Shown one piece after another: positions 19,928-30,852 of a stretch of DNA of 64,000 nucleotides (its first letter is position 1; the number at the start of each line of letters is the position of its first letter). Below the pieces are notes generated by a model. It was not told where the DNA came from and did no database searches. It was given only the letters and a program-made list of their open reading frames with translations. Origin of the DNA: Vanrija pseudolonga (lineage: Eukaryota > Basidiomycota > Tremellomycetes > Trichosporonales > Trichosporonaceae); NCBI RefSeq assembly GCF_020906515.1, contig NC_085849.1:4526001-4590000 (forward strand), in the 5' to 3' direction. Made by a program: the position numbers and the translations under genes.

Positions 19928-22900
19928 TTACAGAGTCAGACGAACCGTCTTGATCTCGAAACCGCGGAAGGGCAGCTCAACACTTGCGCCAGCACCATCG
20001 CGGGTAATCTCAAGCTCCTCGATGTGGTCCTCGAGGATGTTGACGACCTCGGCACGCTTGAAGTCGAGGTTGGCGATGTTGAGCGTGGCGTTGGCGGCGC
20101 CGCCAAACTGCTCAAACAGGCGGATAATGACGCTCTTGTTGGCCTCGGTGTCGTCCTCTCCACGCTTGATAGCCTCAAGGGTGACGTTGCGTGCGCCCGA
20201 GACCGTGAACGGGGTGCCGTTGAACTCGCCGGCCTTGACGCCCTGGCGGAGGGTAAGGGGCAGGTTGAAGGCCGTCGCCACGGCTGGCACGTCGCTCTCG
20301 CCAAACGACCCGACGTGGGGGTAGATGGCGAAGCTGAAGGTGTGCTCGCCCATGTCCATCACGGGGTCGGGCATGACGGGCCCGCGGAGGAGGGAGAGCG
20401 TGATGAGGTTGCCGCGCGCAGCGTAGCCGTACCGGGACTCGTTGATGAGCGCGACACCGTAGCCCCACTCGGAGACGTCGGCGTACTTGTGGCCACAGAC
20501 CTCGAACTGCGCGGCATCCCAGGAGGTGTTGCGGTGGGTGTTGCGCTGGAGCACACCGAACTGGGTGTCGTAGGTGGCGGCGAGCGAGTGGATAGTGAGC
20601 GGGAGCTCAAACTTGAGGAACTCGTGCACCGTGTGCCAGTCGGCCTGGGCGTCGACGCGGAGGAGCGAGCGGGCGTTGGGCGCGTCCGACGCAGCGAGGG
20701 CATCGAGGGACAGGTCGAAGGCGAACGTCGAGTCGCCGTACTTGAGGTCGGCGCGGAGGGTCGCACGAAGAGGACCAGCCTCGGTGATGGTCACCTTGTC
20801 AAAGGACAGGTGCGTCGCCTTGTCGAGGTGGAACTCGTCGACATCCCAAGCATCCCACCAGTTGGGCTGGTCCTCGTAGATGACGAAGCCGGCGGACGAG
20901 CTCTGGTCGATAAGCTCCTTCTTGAGCTTGACGTCGACAATGGAGGTGATGCGGCCGTCGGCGACGGTCACCTTGAGGTTCGAGTTGGCGAGCTCGAACG
21001 TGTTGGGGCCGGTCTGGGTGGCCGTGGCCTTGGCCTCGGTGGTGGCGGGCGCGGCGATGTCGCTGCCCTCGGTGGTGAGGAGAGCAAAGGCCGACTTGCC
21101 GTCCGCGGAGGACTGGGCGTGAGGAGTGCCAGCGGGAACCTGGACGACCTCGGCACGGGGGTAGCCAGGCGTGGTGTTGAGGCCGACGACGTCGCCGCCC
21201 TTGGTACCGGCCTTGACGCTGCCGGCGTACAGCGCAGTGTACGCCTCGTTGATGATCTCGTTGACGTCGTGCTCATGCTTGGCGTAGATCTCCTGCGTGT
21301 CGACATACACCTCGTGGATCGAGGAGCCGGGGAGCACGTCGTGGAACTGCGACAGCAGGAGGTCCTCCCACGCGGCGTCGATACGCTCCTTGGGGTACGT
21401 GTATCCGGGGGCGTAGATGCTCGCCATGGTAGCGGCGTACTCGGCCTCGCGCATGCGGTTCTCGGCCTTGCGGTTGCCCTTCTTGACGTCGGCACCGGTG
21501 GTGTACGTCGCGCGGTGGATCTCGAGGTACAGCTCGCCGTGCCAACTGGGCAGGGTGGCGCCGTTGGCCGTCTCGGCGCGCACGGCGTCGTAGAACTCGT
21601 CAAAGCTGCCGCCGTTCTTGATGCGCGGGAGCTCACCGGCGGCCGCGTTGGTGCCGTTGACGGCGCGCGTGCGGCGGAGGTTCTCGAGCATCTTCTCGGT
21701 CGGGCCACCGCCGCCGTCTCCGTTACCGAAGAGCAGGAGCGACTGCTGCGTGACGGCCGCGTTCTTGTGCTTGACCAGGCCCTTGCGCAGCTCCTCGACC
21801 TTGGCCTGCGAGCAGTACGTGTCGACAGGCGTCATGTGGGTGAGCACCTGCGAGCCGTCGATGCCGCTCCAGTTGAAGGTCGAGTGGGGGAAGTTGTTGG
21901 TGTCGTTCCACGACAGCTTCTGGGTGAAGAAGTTTGGCGCGCCAGAGAGACGCGAGATCTGGGGAAGCTGCGAGCTGTAGCCGAACGTGTCGGGCAGGAC
22001 GAACGTCTTGGAGCGTGCGCCAAACTTGGCCTGGAAGTAGCGCTGGCCGTAGAGGAACTGGCGGGCAATGGCCTCGCCAGAGGGCAGGTTGGTGTCCATC
22101 TCGACCCAGGTCGCGCCGAGGGGCTGGAAGCGGCCCTGCTCGACCTTGGACTGGATGCGCTTCCAGAGGTCGGGGTACAGCTGCTCGACCCACTTGAACT
22201 GCTGGGGCTGGGTGGCCGAGAAGACGTACTCGGGGTATCGGTCGATGAGGTCGCACTGGGCCGACCACGAACGGCCGGCCTTCTGCTGGGTGACCGAGTA
22301 GGGCCAGAGCCACGCTGTGTCGATGTGGCAGTGGCCAATGGCCCACAGTGTGCCCTCGGTCGTAGAGCCCTCGGCCGCGACCTTCTCCTCCCAGTTGGCA
22401 CCGAGGACGCGCTCGGCCTTCTTGCGCGCGGCGGCGCAGCTGGCCAGGTCGCCCCGGCGGAAGGTGTTGAGCATCTCGTTGGCCGTGTGGTTGGCCACCT
22501 GGGCCAGAGGCGACTCGGGGCTCAGGCCCTCGCCGAGCTGGACGAGGTAGTCATAGTCCCAGAACAGGCGGACGGCCTCCATGTTGGGCACGACGAGGTC
22601 GGCCGACTTGAGCTCCCACGACCTCTTGCGGGGCTGGGGCCGTTAGGACTGAAAGCACGGGCCCACTCACGGTTCCACCAAACTCGGGAGACCAGAGGTT
22701 GTCGTTGACGCCGAACATGCCGTTGCAGCTCGCCTCGATGTAGTACTCGCCCTTGCCCGCCTTGCGGTCCTTCTCAGGGATGATAAAGTCGACTCGGCGA
22801 TCAAGGCCAGTGCCGCCGGTGAGACCTGGAGCGTGAGTGATCTGTGGGGTGGGGGTGATCCGAGATATCGGGGGGCGAGTGCAATCGGTGCGGTTGGTGC

Positions 22901-23531
22901 CCGCTCGCACCCTTCGCCCCTCGGCATCTTGGCACTCACCTTGATAAGGGTTGCCGTCGAGGTCGAACACCATGGCCTCGCCCTCGAGGTCGAACTCGAC
23001 TAGGTTTGTCAGCATGGCCCGTTTGGGCTACCTGCTCGCCACCCACACACGACGCGCTCGGCATCCTTGTGCTCGTCAGGGATGGTGATGACGACGCGGA
23101 ACCAGTGGTTTGACCAGTTTGGGCCGAAGCCGTCTCCCTTTTTGACGGGCTTGTAGGTCTGCTTCTTTGCCTCGGCCAGAGTGGGCTTCTGGGCCGCGCT
23201 CAGCGTGGGGTTGCCGCTGTGGGGCACCGTCCAGACGCTGATGTCGACCTGGGGCGCCGAGTCCCAACGTCCGGCTTCGAGCAGCGGCGAGAGGTTGTAG
23301 TTTTTGTAGTAGCCGCCCTGCGGTTGTCAGACGGCGCTCAGTGCTCACATCCTCAACACTCACGATCAAGCCGCCCTCGCGGATGCGCTTGTCCCGGGGT
23401 CCAGAAAGGCCCTTGTAGCGGGCGTCAAAGGATAGCGTGGGGTAGTTTTCCGCCGTGTACTTGCGCTTGCCGGCGCCGTTCGCGACGCCGTTGCCGTTCG
23501 CGTGCCCGTTCGTGTGCCCGTTCGTCGCCAT
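19928..23531 (-). CDS. AMS1: Alpha-mannosidase, GH38 (Ams1 type)
   Basis: Five exons on the minus strand: 23531-23364, 23317-23047, 22999-22940, 22825-22671 and 22624-19928, giving 1116 aa, close to the 1083 aa of yeast Ams1. It removes alpha-linked mannose from free N-glycans in the cytosol and vacuole. There is no signal peptide, as in Ams1; the N-terminus is an Asn/Gly/His-rich NGHTNGHANGNG run. GHCHIDTAWLWP at 315-326 is the GH38 metal-site motif, with Cys in place of the common Ser. LPDTFGYSSQLPQI carries the expected nucleophile Asp430. The C-terminal two thirds are the usual beta domains ending in IKTVRLTL. Exon choice at 23047 and 22825 restores the conserved FEFDLEGEAMVFDLDGNPYQG and LTGGTGLDRRVDF stretches, which supports the model. 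It is divergent from the oligopeptide transporter gene. Confidence 0.93.
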
Positions 23532-25528
23532 GATGGATGCTGGGGGTACAGGAGGGGGAATACGGGGATGGCCCCTCACCCACCAGCAGCGTCGAGCATA
23601 TATCGAAGGAGGCTCGGTGGAGGCCCCGCATCCCCAGTCGACGCATCCATGCAACCCTATTGCACGGTCGGCCCGGTGTCACGAGGCTCTCGGGGCACAG
23701 GGCTCCGAGTCTTTGGTGGTGTGCATGCCTCGGTGAACGCGGCGCTGTGGTGGCCGTGGTGGTGTGTTGGAAAAACAAAATGACCTGGGCCGAGGGCAAG
23801 GCAGATGAGGAGAGGAGTCTACCACGCGGTGCCATGGACACGCGCCGCGCTAGTCAGGCCTTAGGTTTAGTAAAGTCGGTCCGACGCGCCCGGCCATCCT
23901 CTGCTCCTGTCCCTTGGTCATGACCGATGACTAGGCAGTGCGCCGCTGCATGACGCGCAGTGGGCGGGAGGAGGTAGACAGCGATGTTGGCGAGCGAGAA
24001 GCGGAGCTTCGGTGTCCCCGCTACGGCGTACAATGGGACCGGTTATGACGGTCGGCGGCCTTCCGCGCAGCTTAAACCGCAGGGTTCCGACAAGAACCGT
24101 GTCGTGTCTTCGATTCGAGGCGGACGAGAGCGAGCCGTGATTAGTTGGTGCAGTCCGCCAGCGGCCCACGTTGCTAGAGTGCGAGGCCCGCGAGGAGCTG
24201 TCAGCCATGGTGACTGTTGCGTCAGGCAGACCTGGATGGTGGTGTAAGGCTGAATGAGCCCCTGCACTGGCGGTGGCGGGGCCGGAGGGGACCCCTCCGT
24301 GGCTGCCCCGCCAGATAACACCGGTCCCCCACGCACCCCCACTCACGAGTGTTGAGCCCTGCAGCGCACATTCGAAAAGGGACCTCGGGGTTGTCAGTAT
24401 TTGCCGTCGACGGAGTATCCGCCATCGGCCCCAAGCGGCGCAGCACTCGCCATCGGCCCCAAGCGAGAGCATGTGCCCAGTTCCGGAGTAGCTGCGCAGC
24501 GAGCGAGCTGCGAGCACTGCGATTGGAACGACCCCGGACGAAAGACCTCCGCAAGCCAGGCGGTGTCAGCTCAACTGACATATGTTCGATCAGGCGACAG
24601 TCCATAGGCCGTCACATGCTCGCTCGTGGCCGCATCAATACACTGCTGCCCGCTGTGGCTGCCCCCAACAACGCGGCCGACTATCCTCCGCTGCCAGCAC
24701 AGACGGCAATACCACGCACTCCTCAACGCACAATTCCTAAAGCTCGGCGCCGAATACACGCCGAGAATACCCAAAATCAAGGTACGTTTCGTCAGGTCCC
24801 TGTGGCGGAATGGCGGATGGTGCCTGCGGGCTGCGCGGTGAAGGGCGGTGAAAGACACAAAGACCGGCTGGTAACACCGTCCATGGCCCATCTACGCGCG
24901 CTTGCACGCAGTTTCATCGTCGTTCCGAGGACCGGCTCGCTCTCGGCCGCCCCGAATGCCCACAATCCTGGCGAGTCAGCTGATGGCGCTTCTGGCTGGC
25001 GCCGCCTGCCGCCCCCGCCCGCCGTGTTCCTAAAACTGCGAGTACCTCGCTCGGACAATCAATATCCTGGCCATATCCCAGCTTGCGACATGTGAGCGGT
25101 TGGGGGTCCGCCTCTCCGGATACGCGCGCAATAATAAAGCACAATATCTCAGGGCTGACCACGCCGAGACGCACCGAGGATACCGAGATGCTGACCTGAT
25201 CCTCTGCTGCGATGCTCTACGACTCGGTCCGGTCGCGGACGACTACGGACTTGGAGGTGGGCTTGTCGTTTGCTCAAAGTTGCCCCGCTGACTGTCCTCT
25301 GGCAACTGGCAGGTCATACGCGGATCGCTGTGGGGTCCCATTGGATCTGGGCTCCGATTTATCGTGGTTCGGAAGAGAGAGGGAGCCCCATGGTGTTGAG
25401 TTTGACGATCTACAAAAGGCAGGCTGCGGACGGCTCTTGACTTCTTCAGAGTCGATAGCAACAACAGCAGCGACACCAACAACAAGTGAGCTTTGGCGAA
25501 GACACCTCCTGACCCCAGCCACCCACCC
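23532..25528. other. 2.0 kb divergent intergenic region
   Basis: Lies between the alpha-mannosidase (minus) and the oligopeptide transporter (plus). No gene is supported. It contains a perfect 17-base palindrome of the CGG-N11-CCG type at 24283-24299 and a 17-base direct repeat (GCCATCGGCCCCAAGCG at 24421-24437 and 24449-24465). Just before 25529 a GTGAGC...CTGACCCCAG stretch (about 25482-25519) looks like an intron in the leader of the transporter mRNA. Confidence 0.5.
24283..24299. promoter_or_regulatory. Perfect palindrome CGGAGGGGACCCCTCCG
   Basis: A 17-base perfect inverted repeat around one central A. It fits the CGG-N11-CCG spacing of Gal4-type Zn2Cys6 sites and also contains back-to-back AGGGG/CCCCT stress elements known from yeast Msn2/4. 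It lies about 750 bp before the mannosidase start and 1.2 kb before the transporter start. Function is inference. Confidence 0.35.
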
Positions 25529-28500
25529 ATGGCAAGCTACCCTGCCCACACCGACATTGTGGTGGAAGACCACGGCGGCGGCTTTGACACGCCGGCCGAG
25601 GAGCGCGACCACGAGAAGCTGGGTGTCGACCACATTGAGAACGAGAAAGTCTCGCACAACAGTTCGCTCGAGGATGTGCGTGCCCGAGTGCTCGAGTACT
25701 ACGGCCGCTCTGGCGGCGACGGCGGCGACGCCGAGCCGGCAAAAGACATTGACTTTATCTTTGAGAAGGTCATCGAGATGACCGACGAGCGCGCCGTCGA
25801 GATTCTGCGCTCGACCATCAAGTACCACACTGGCGATCCCAACTTCCTCATCACGACCCTCGAGCACCTTAAGAGGCTTGTCGACGGCCCGCAGGCGGCC
25901 GAGCTCTCCCAGGCCGACTGGAGCCTCGAGGTCCGCGCCGAGGCCGCAGCCATCTACTACCACTCGCCGTACCCCGAGGTCCGCTCCGTCACGGACCCGT
26001 TCGATGACCCGACCGTCCCGTGCGAGACGCTCCGCGCATACTTCCTCGGCCTGGTCTTCATGTGCGGCGCGACGTCGCTCAACACTTGTGAGTGTGCACG
26101 CGACCCGGAAAACCAACTCACCACCGCAGTCTTCTCGCCCCGCCAGCCGTCCATCAGCATCGGCTCCAACGTCCTCCAGCTTATCCTCGCCCCCACCGGC
26201 CAGATCATGGCCCGTATCCTGCCCGACTGGGGCTTCACCTTCCGCGGAAAGCGTCACTCGCTCAACCCCGGCCCATGGACCTTCAAGGAGCAAAGTGGGG
26301 CCCCGCAATCGAAATGTGGCGCTAACACCCAGTGCTCGCAACCATCATGTTCTCGGTCGCCAACGGCCCCGGCGCTACATACTATGTTTATCTGGTCCAG
26401 CTGCTGCCCCAGTACCTCAACCAGACCTGGGTATCGTATGGTTACGAAATCCTGCTTGCCCTCGCGACCCAGTGCTTTGGCTTCGGTTTCGCCGGCCTCC
26501 TCCGTCGTTTCGTGATTTACCCTCCTTCCGCCCTCTGGCCACAGGTTCTCCCGACCCTTGCCCTTAACCGGGTCCTTGTGAAGAAGGAGAAGCAGGGAGA
26601 GGTCGTGCATGGATGGAGACTTACGCGATACAAGTTCTTTTTGATCGCTTTTGCCCTCGTGAGTGTCACCCCTCCTGCACGACCCCCCAGCCTCTTCCCG
26701 ACCCTCCCACACGTCCCCAGGCTATGCGCTGACGCTCTACACGCCCCTGAAGATGTTCTGCTACTTTTGGATTCCTAATCTATTGTTTACGGCCTTGAGA
26801 TCGTTCAACTGGATGACCTGGATTGCCCCGCACAACTTCAACCTCGGTATGGTGAGTGCGGCACAAATGTGGCAAATGTTTGGCGGACTTGCCCACTTCG
26901 GATCCGAATTCCCCCCTAACACTTTCGCTTTCAGATTACTGGCTTCTACGGAGGCATGGGCTACAACCCGTGGGCTACGTTTGACTGGAACGTGTCGGGC
27001 ACAGGCGCGCTGGTCACTCCCTTCTTCTCCCAGGCGCAGCAGTACATCGCCCGTGTTCTCTCCGGCCTGATTATCATCGGCATGTACTACAACAACTACG
27101 TCTGGAGCGCCTACACCCCTATCAACAGTGCCGAGGCGTTTGCGAACAACGGCAAGGTGTACAACGTCACCAAGGTCATGGGCGACCAGGGCAAGATCGA
27201 CGTTGAAAAGTACAAGGAGTATGGCCCGCCCTACTTCTCCGGTGCCAACGTGTTCGGCCAGGGCGCCTGGTTCGCATGGTACCCCATGACCCTGTTCTAC
27301 TACTCTATCCGTCACTGGAACTCGCTCCGCCGCGGCTTCCAGGAGCTCTGGTGGTCGATCAAGTCGCGTGGCAGCCGCTCCATCTACGAGGGCCAGGAGG
27401 ACGACGCGCAGACACGCATGATGAAGTCGTACCCCGAGGTTCCTGAGTGGTGGTTCATGATCATCCTCCTCGTGTCCTTTGCCTTTGGTGTTGCTGCCGT
27501 CGCCGCCTTCCCGACCTACACTCCTTGGTGGTCGATCCTCATTGTTATCGCCATGAGCGCCGTGTTCCTCATCCCCTCGACTATCATGCGCGCCGTGGCC
27601 AACGTCGGTATGGGCTTCAACGTCCTCTTCCAGCTGCTTGCTGGTGTCTGGTGGGCGGGTAACCCCCTTGCTCAGATCGTTGTCACGGCTTTCGGCGAGA
27701 GTGAGTCGGGCGTGGCGGTTGCTCAGGAGCATACATTCTGACGCCCCAGCCTTCAACACCCAGGCGGACAACCTTGTCTCCGACCTCAAGCTCGCCCACT
27801 ACGCCAAGCTGCCCCCTCGTGCGGTCTTCCGTGCCCAGCTCACTGCTGTCCTGATCAACTGCTTCATCTTCGTCTCGCTCCTCAACTGGATGGTCACGTC
27901 GTTCAACGACGGTACCCTCTGCACCTGGGGCAACAAGGCCCACTTCGTCTGCACCAACGCCGTCCTCACGTACGCCTCGGCTGTCGTGTACGGCGCCTTC
28001 GGTGTCAAGAACATGTTCAAGCTGTACCCCATTCTTCCTTGGACGTTCCTCAGTGAGTCGCTCTGCACCGCACGTGAGCCACTCTAACACTCACCAGTGG
28101 GCGCCGTCGTCGGCATCTCTGTCGCCGTTGCCCAGAAGTGGGGCCCTCAGATCACCGCCTGGATCCAGAAGCGTGTCCCCGCCAGCTTCCACAAGGTCCT
28201 TGACACGGTTCTATACCGTCCCATCGCCACGCTCCACTGGTTCGACCCTCCCGTCTTCTGGAGCGGCGCACTCCACTGGACCAACGGCTCCAACCTGTCG
28301 TACGCCACCAACGCCCTCTACATCTCCTTCATCTTCATGTACTACATCAAGCGCCGTTACTCGGCCTGGTGGGAGAAGTACAACTACATTCTCGAGGCTG
28401 GCTTTGACGTTGGCGTGGCGGTGAGCGGCATCATCATGACCCTCGTGTTCAACTTTGCGGTCCGCAACGTCAACATCAAGTGGTGGGGCAACACTGTGGC

Positions 28501-28609
28501 GACGGCCGGCGTCGACTTCCAGAGCTACAACCAGAACGCCAGTCTGCTCCCCATCCCCGAGTCGGGCTACTTCGGCCTCAGCCCGTCAGAGTTCCCCTTG
28601 GACTGGTAG
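25529..28609 (+). CDS. Oligopeptide transporter (OPT family)
   Basis: Seven exons: 25529-26087, 26130-26294, 26333-26658, 26753-26851, 26935-27700, 27750-28052 and 28098-28609, giving 909 aa. It is a plasma-membrane proton symporter for small peptides (tetra- and pentapeptides, in some members glutathione). A long acidic N-terminal tail is followed by VRSVTDPFDDPTVPCETLRAYFLG, where the core starts, as in yeast Opt1 and fission yeast Isp4. GMGYNPWATFDWN and DLKLAHYAKLPPRAVFRAQ are hallmark OPT loops, and about 14 hydrophobic segments follow. WNVSGTGALVTPFF and the last cytosolic tail ending in FPLDW also fit. The acceptor at 26752 was chosen because an earlier AG at 26720 runs into a stop at once. 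The preceding divergent gene is the alpha-mannosidase. Confidence 0.92.
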
Positions 28610-28751
28610 TGGCTCCGAAAGCAAACGAATCAAGTGAGATAAGCTAGGGGAGGTAGTAAGGCACGCCGTGGCATCGGTCCTGGTATCGTAGTAGTATAGG
28701 ATGGTGGTATGAATCTGAGGGATGCTAGTCCAAGATGAGCTCGCGACCCTC

Positions 28752-30097
28752 TCACCTCGTGTATGCCGGCAGCTGCTCCTCCCCGGCAGGCGGCGGGGCA
28801 CCGCCAGGCGGAGGCCCAGGAGGACGGGTGTAAGAGCCGAGCTCGCCCCTCGCCGCGCGCTCCATGATGCTCCGCCTGACGCCTTCGAGCCTCTCGCGTG
28901 CCCCCTCGAGCCGGCCAGCGCTGGTTGGCACGAGACTCTGCAGGCCTCCCAGATGCCGCTTGGACTGCTCGACCATGCCCTGCAGTCCCTGGAGCACCAT
29001 TCGCAACTGACGGCCCGCGGCCTGGATCTTCTGGTGGAACGCATAGTCGGAGAAGAAGTTGTCGAAGACGACATCGGACCATATCGAGCTGCCGTCAGCC
29101 GCCGGCACACTGCAGCAGACTCACCCCTGGGGCATGTTCAGCTGTGGAAGGTTTTGCAGAGACGGCTGCAGTGTGCGCGCTTGTGCCACTAGGAGCTTGG
29201 CCTGGTCAACTGCGCGTTGCGCGTTGGCGAGCTCGGATCGCTCCATCATGTCGGTCCAGGTGCCGCCACCCATCATATCGTATGTCGAGTAGTTCTCGGC
29301 CTGGGCGTTAGCTGGGTAGGGAAGGGCACCGGCGCACCGTGTTTGCGTGGGCAATGGCAGTGTTCATTGCCTTCTGGGCAGCCAGGAGCAGCTGGAGCGC
29401 ACGCCCCTCATTCGCAATCGCCCCTTGCAACTACGTGTGTGTCAGTCCAAAGGATCACGGTCCGCGCCAAGCCCACATACCTCGTTGTAGTCTGTCAAAG
29501 CAGCCTTGTACGCGTCCTCGGCGTCGTCCTCTTCGGGGAACGCGGGCGTCGGGCCGTCAAACACCCGCGCATACAGGTCCTCGAGCTGCTTACGCAGGTG
29601 GGCATGTTCCGCAGCGTACGGCTCCAGGTCCTTGACCTGGATCTCGAGCTCATTGAGCTGCGAGGTGAGGGTCTCAATGCGCGACTTGCACGCCTGCTCC
29701 TTGCCCAGCGCCTCAATGTACTCGCGCTCCTCCTTGTCCTCCATGCCAGCTAGCTTTTCCTTGTGCGTATTGGGGTGCTTGATCTTGACCCAGAGACGCT
29801 TGTGTGCGCGCTCTTCAATGTCACGCCATTCCTTGAACTCCTTCTTGCTGATTGTCAGCGTTGCAAATGCAGACACGTACGTCCTCCAGACCAGATCGCC
29901 CAGTCTTGCCTGCTCGGACTCCAGCTCTTTCTTGGTGGTGGCGAGTTGCCGCGATACTTGCTTCAGTGTTGGGGGCGCATAATCCACCGCCTGGATGGAT
30001 TGGAGCAGCTCGCGGTGCTGTCGCGTTAGCATGCATCTGTCGTGCCGCATCCCAAGCAGCTCACCGCATCCGCTTCAGCTTCCATTCTGGATGTCAT
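28752..30097 (-). CDS. Coiled-coil protein, function unknown
   Basis: Six exons on the minus strand: 30097-30065, 30017-29881, 29847-29481, 29430-29338, 29300-29125 and 29088-28752, giving 380 aa. The first half is almost all charged helix (LATTKKELESEQARLGDL, KLAGMEDKEEREYIEALGKEQACKSRIETL) with heptads typical of a coiled coil. Then come two further helical parts, ENYSTYDMMGGGTWTDMMERSELANAQRAVDQA and DVVFDNFFSDYAFHQKIQAAGRQLRMVLQ, and a Pro-rich tail ending in EEQLPAYTR. The LPAY tail resembles the LPxY/PPxY motifs that bind WW domains of Rsp5-type ligases; this is inference. I do not recognise the family. The 33-nt intron at 29880-29848 is in frame and free of stops, so retained transcripts would add 11 residues. 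Tail-to-tail with the oligopeptide transporter gene. Confidence 0.75.
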
Positions 30098-30852
30098 GGC
30101 TGGCGATCAAAGGATGGATAGGTGATGGACAAGAAGTGTGAACGGATCGATCGTCAAGATACACAAGCGCGATCGTCGTCAAGCTGGTGTGTGTCACCAC
30201 GCGGGCATTTGTGTCACATGGTCAGTCCGAGACACACAAGGGTGGTCACCGGTCATAACATCGACCTTGGAGGATGACAATCTCTGAGGTGACTTCACAA
30301 GAGTTAGGACCACAACAGCAGTCGCCAAGGATGTCGGGTTGCCCTACACTGTGATACTTGCCCGCTCATGTTGTTTACAAGATCAACCACGGTCCTATTC
30401 AAGCGGCCTCCATGCCGCGCCAAGACTTGTCACGAGGTCCCCCGTGGTTTGCTCCACTCTCTACCCCCTCGGGCCGACTTTGGCGCCGATGATTTGAAAT
30501 GAACCCCCCCTCCTCAACCCTCCCTCAACCGCCTCCAACTCCGCCTCCTCGGTCACGATCACTCCCACCGCGCCCATGCAAGATCCCATGTATGCATCAG
30601 CGCCTCCCGGAGGTCACGAGACAACTCCACCGGAAGCCTCTTCGCTTCAAGCGAATAGGAGCGACGGTGATTTAAAGCGGGCGACGGTGACTAAGGACGA
30701 AGGCAGGGAGGACCATCACCGTGCCGATATGGACAACTCCACTGATCCGAGCCCTGCCCTGTAGTTCCGGCGACTCCGGCATTGATTAAGGTCTCCTTGC
30801 TCATTTTCTCCTTCACATATCCCAGAACATCACCCACTGAACGCTGCACACA
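30098..30852. other. Upstream region of the Zn2Cys6 regulator
   Basis: Divergent promoter between the coiled-coil gene (minus) and the regulator (plus). From about 30500 it becomes strongly CCTCC-rich, as leaders do here. A 62-codon open frame at 30576-30764 lies in the probable leader of the regulator and could be an upstream ORF. Nothing else is recognisable. Confidence 0.45.

Noticed and set aside
19868-22708. Long open frame on the plus strand (over 900 codons) opposite the alpha-mannosidase
   Set aside because: Mirror frame caused by high GC and codon bias. No domain is recognisable, while the minus strand encodes an intact GH38 enzyme with all key motifs.
24421-24465. 17-base direct repeat GCCATCGGCCCCAAGCG with 28-base period
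   Set aside because: Only two copies and no coding or regulatory context; not a CRISPR array or mobile element end.
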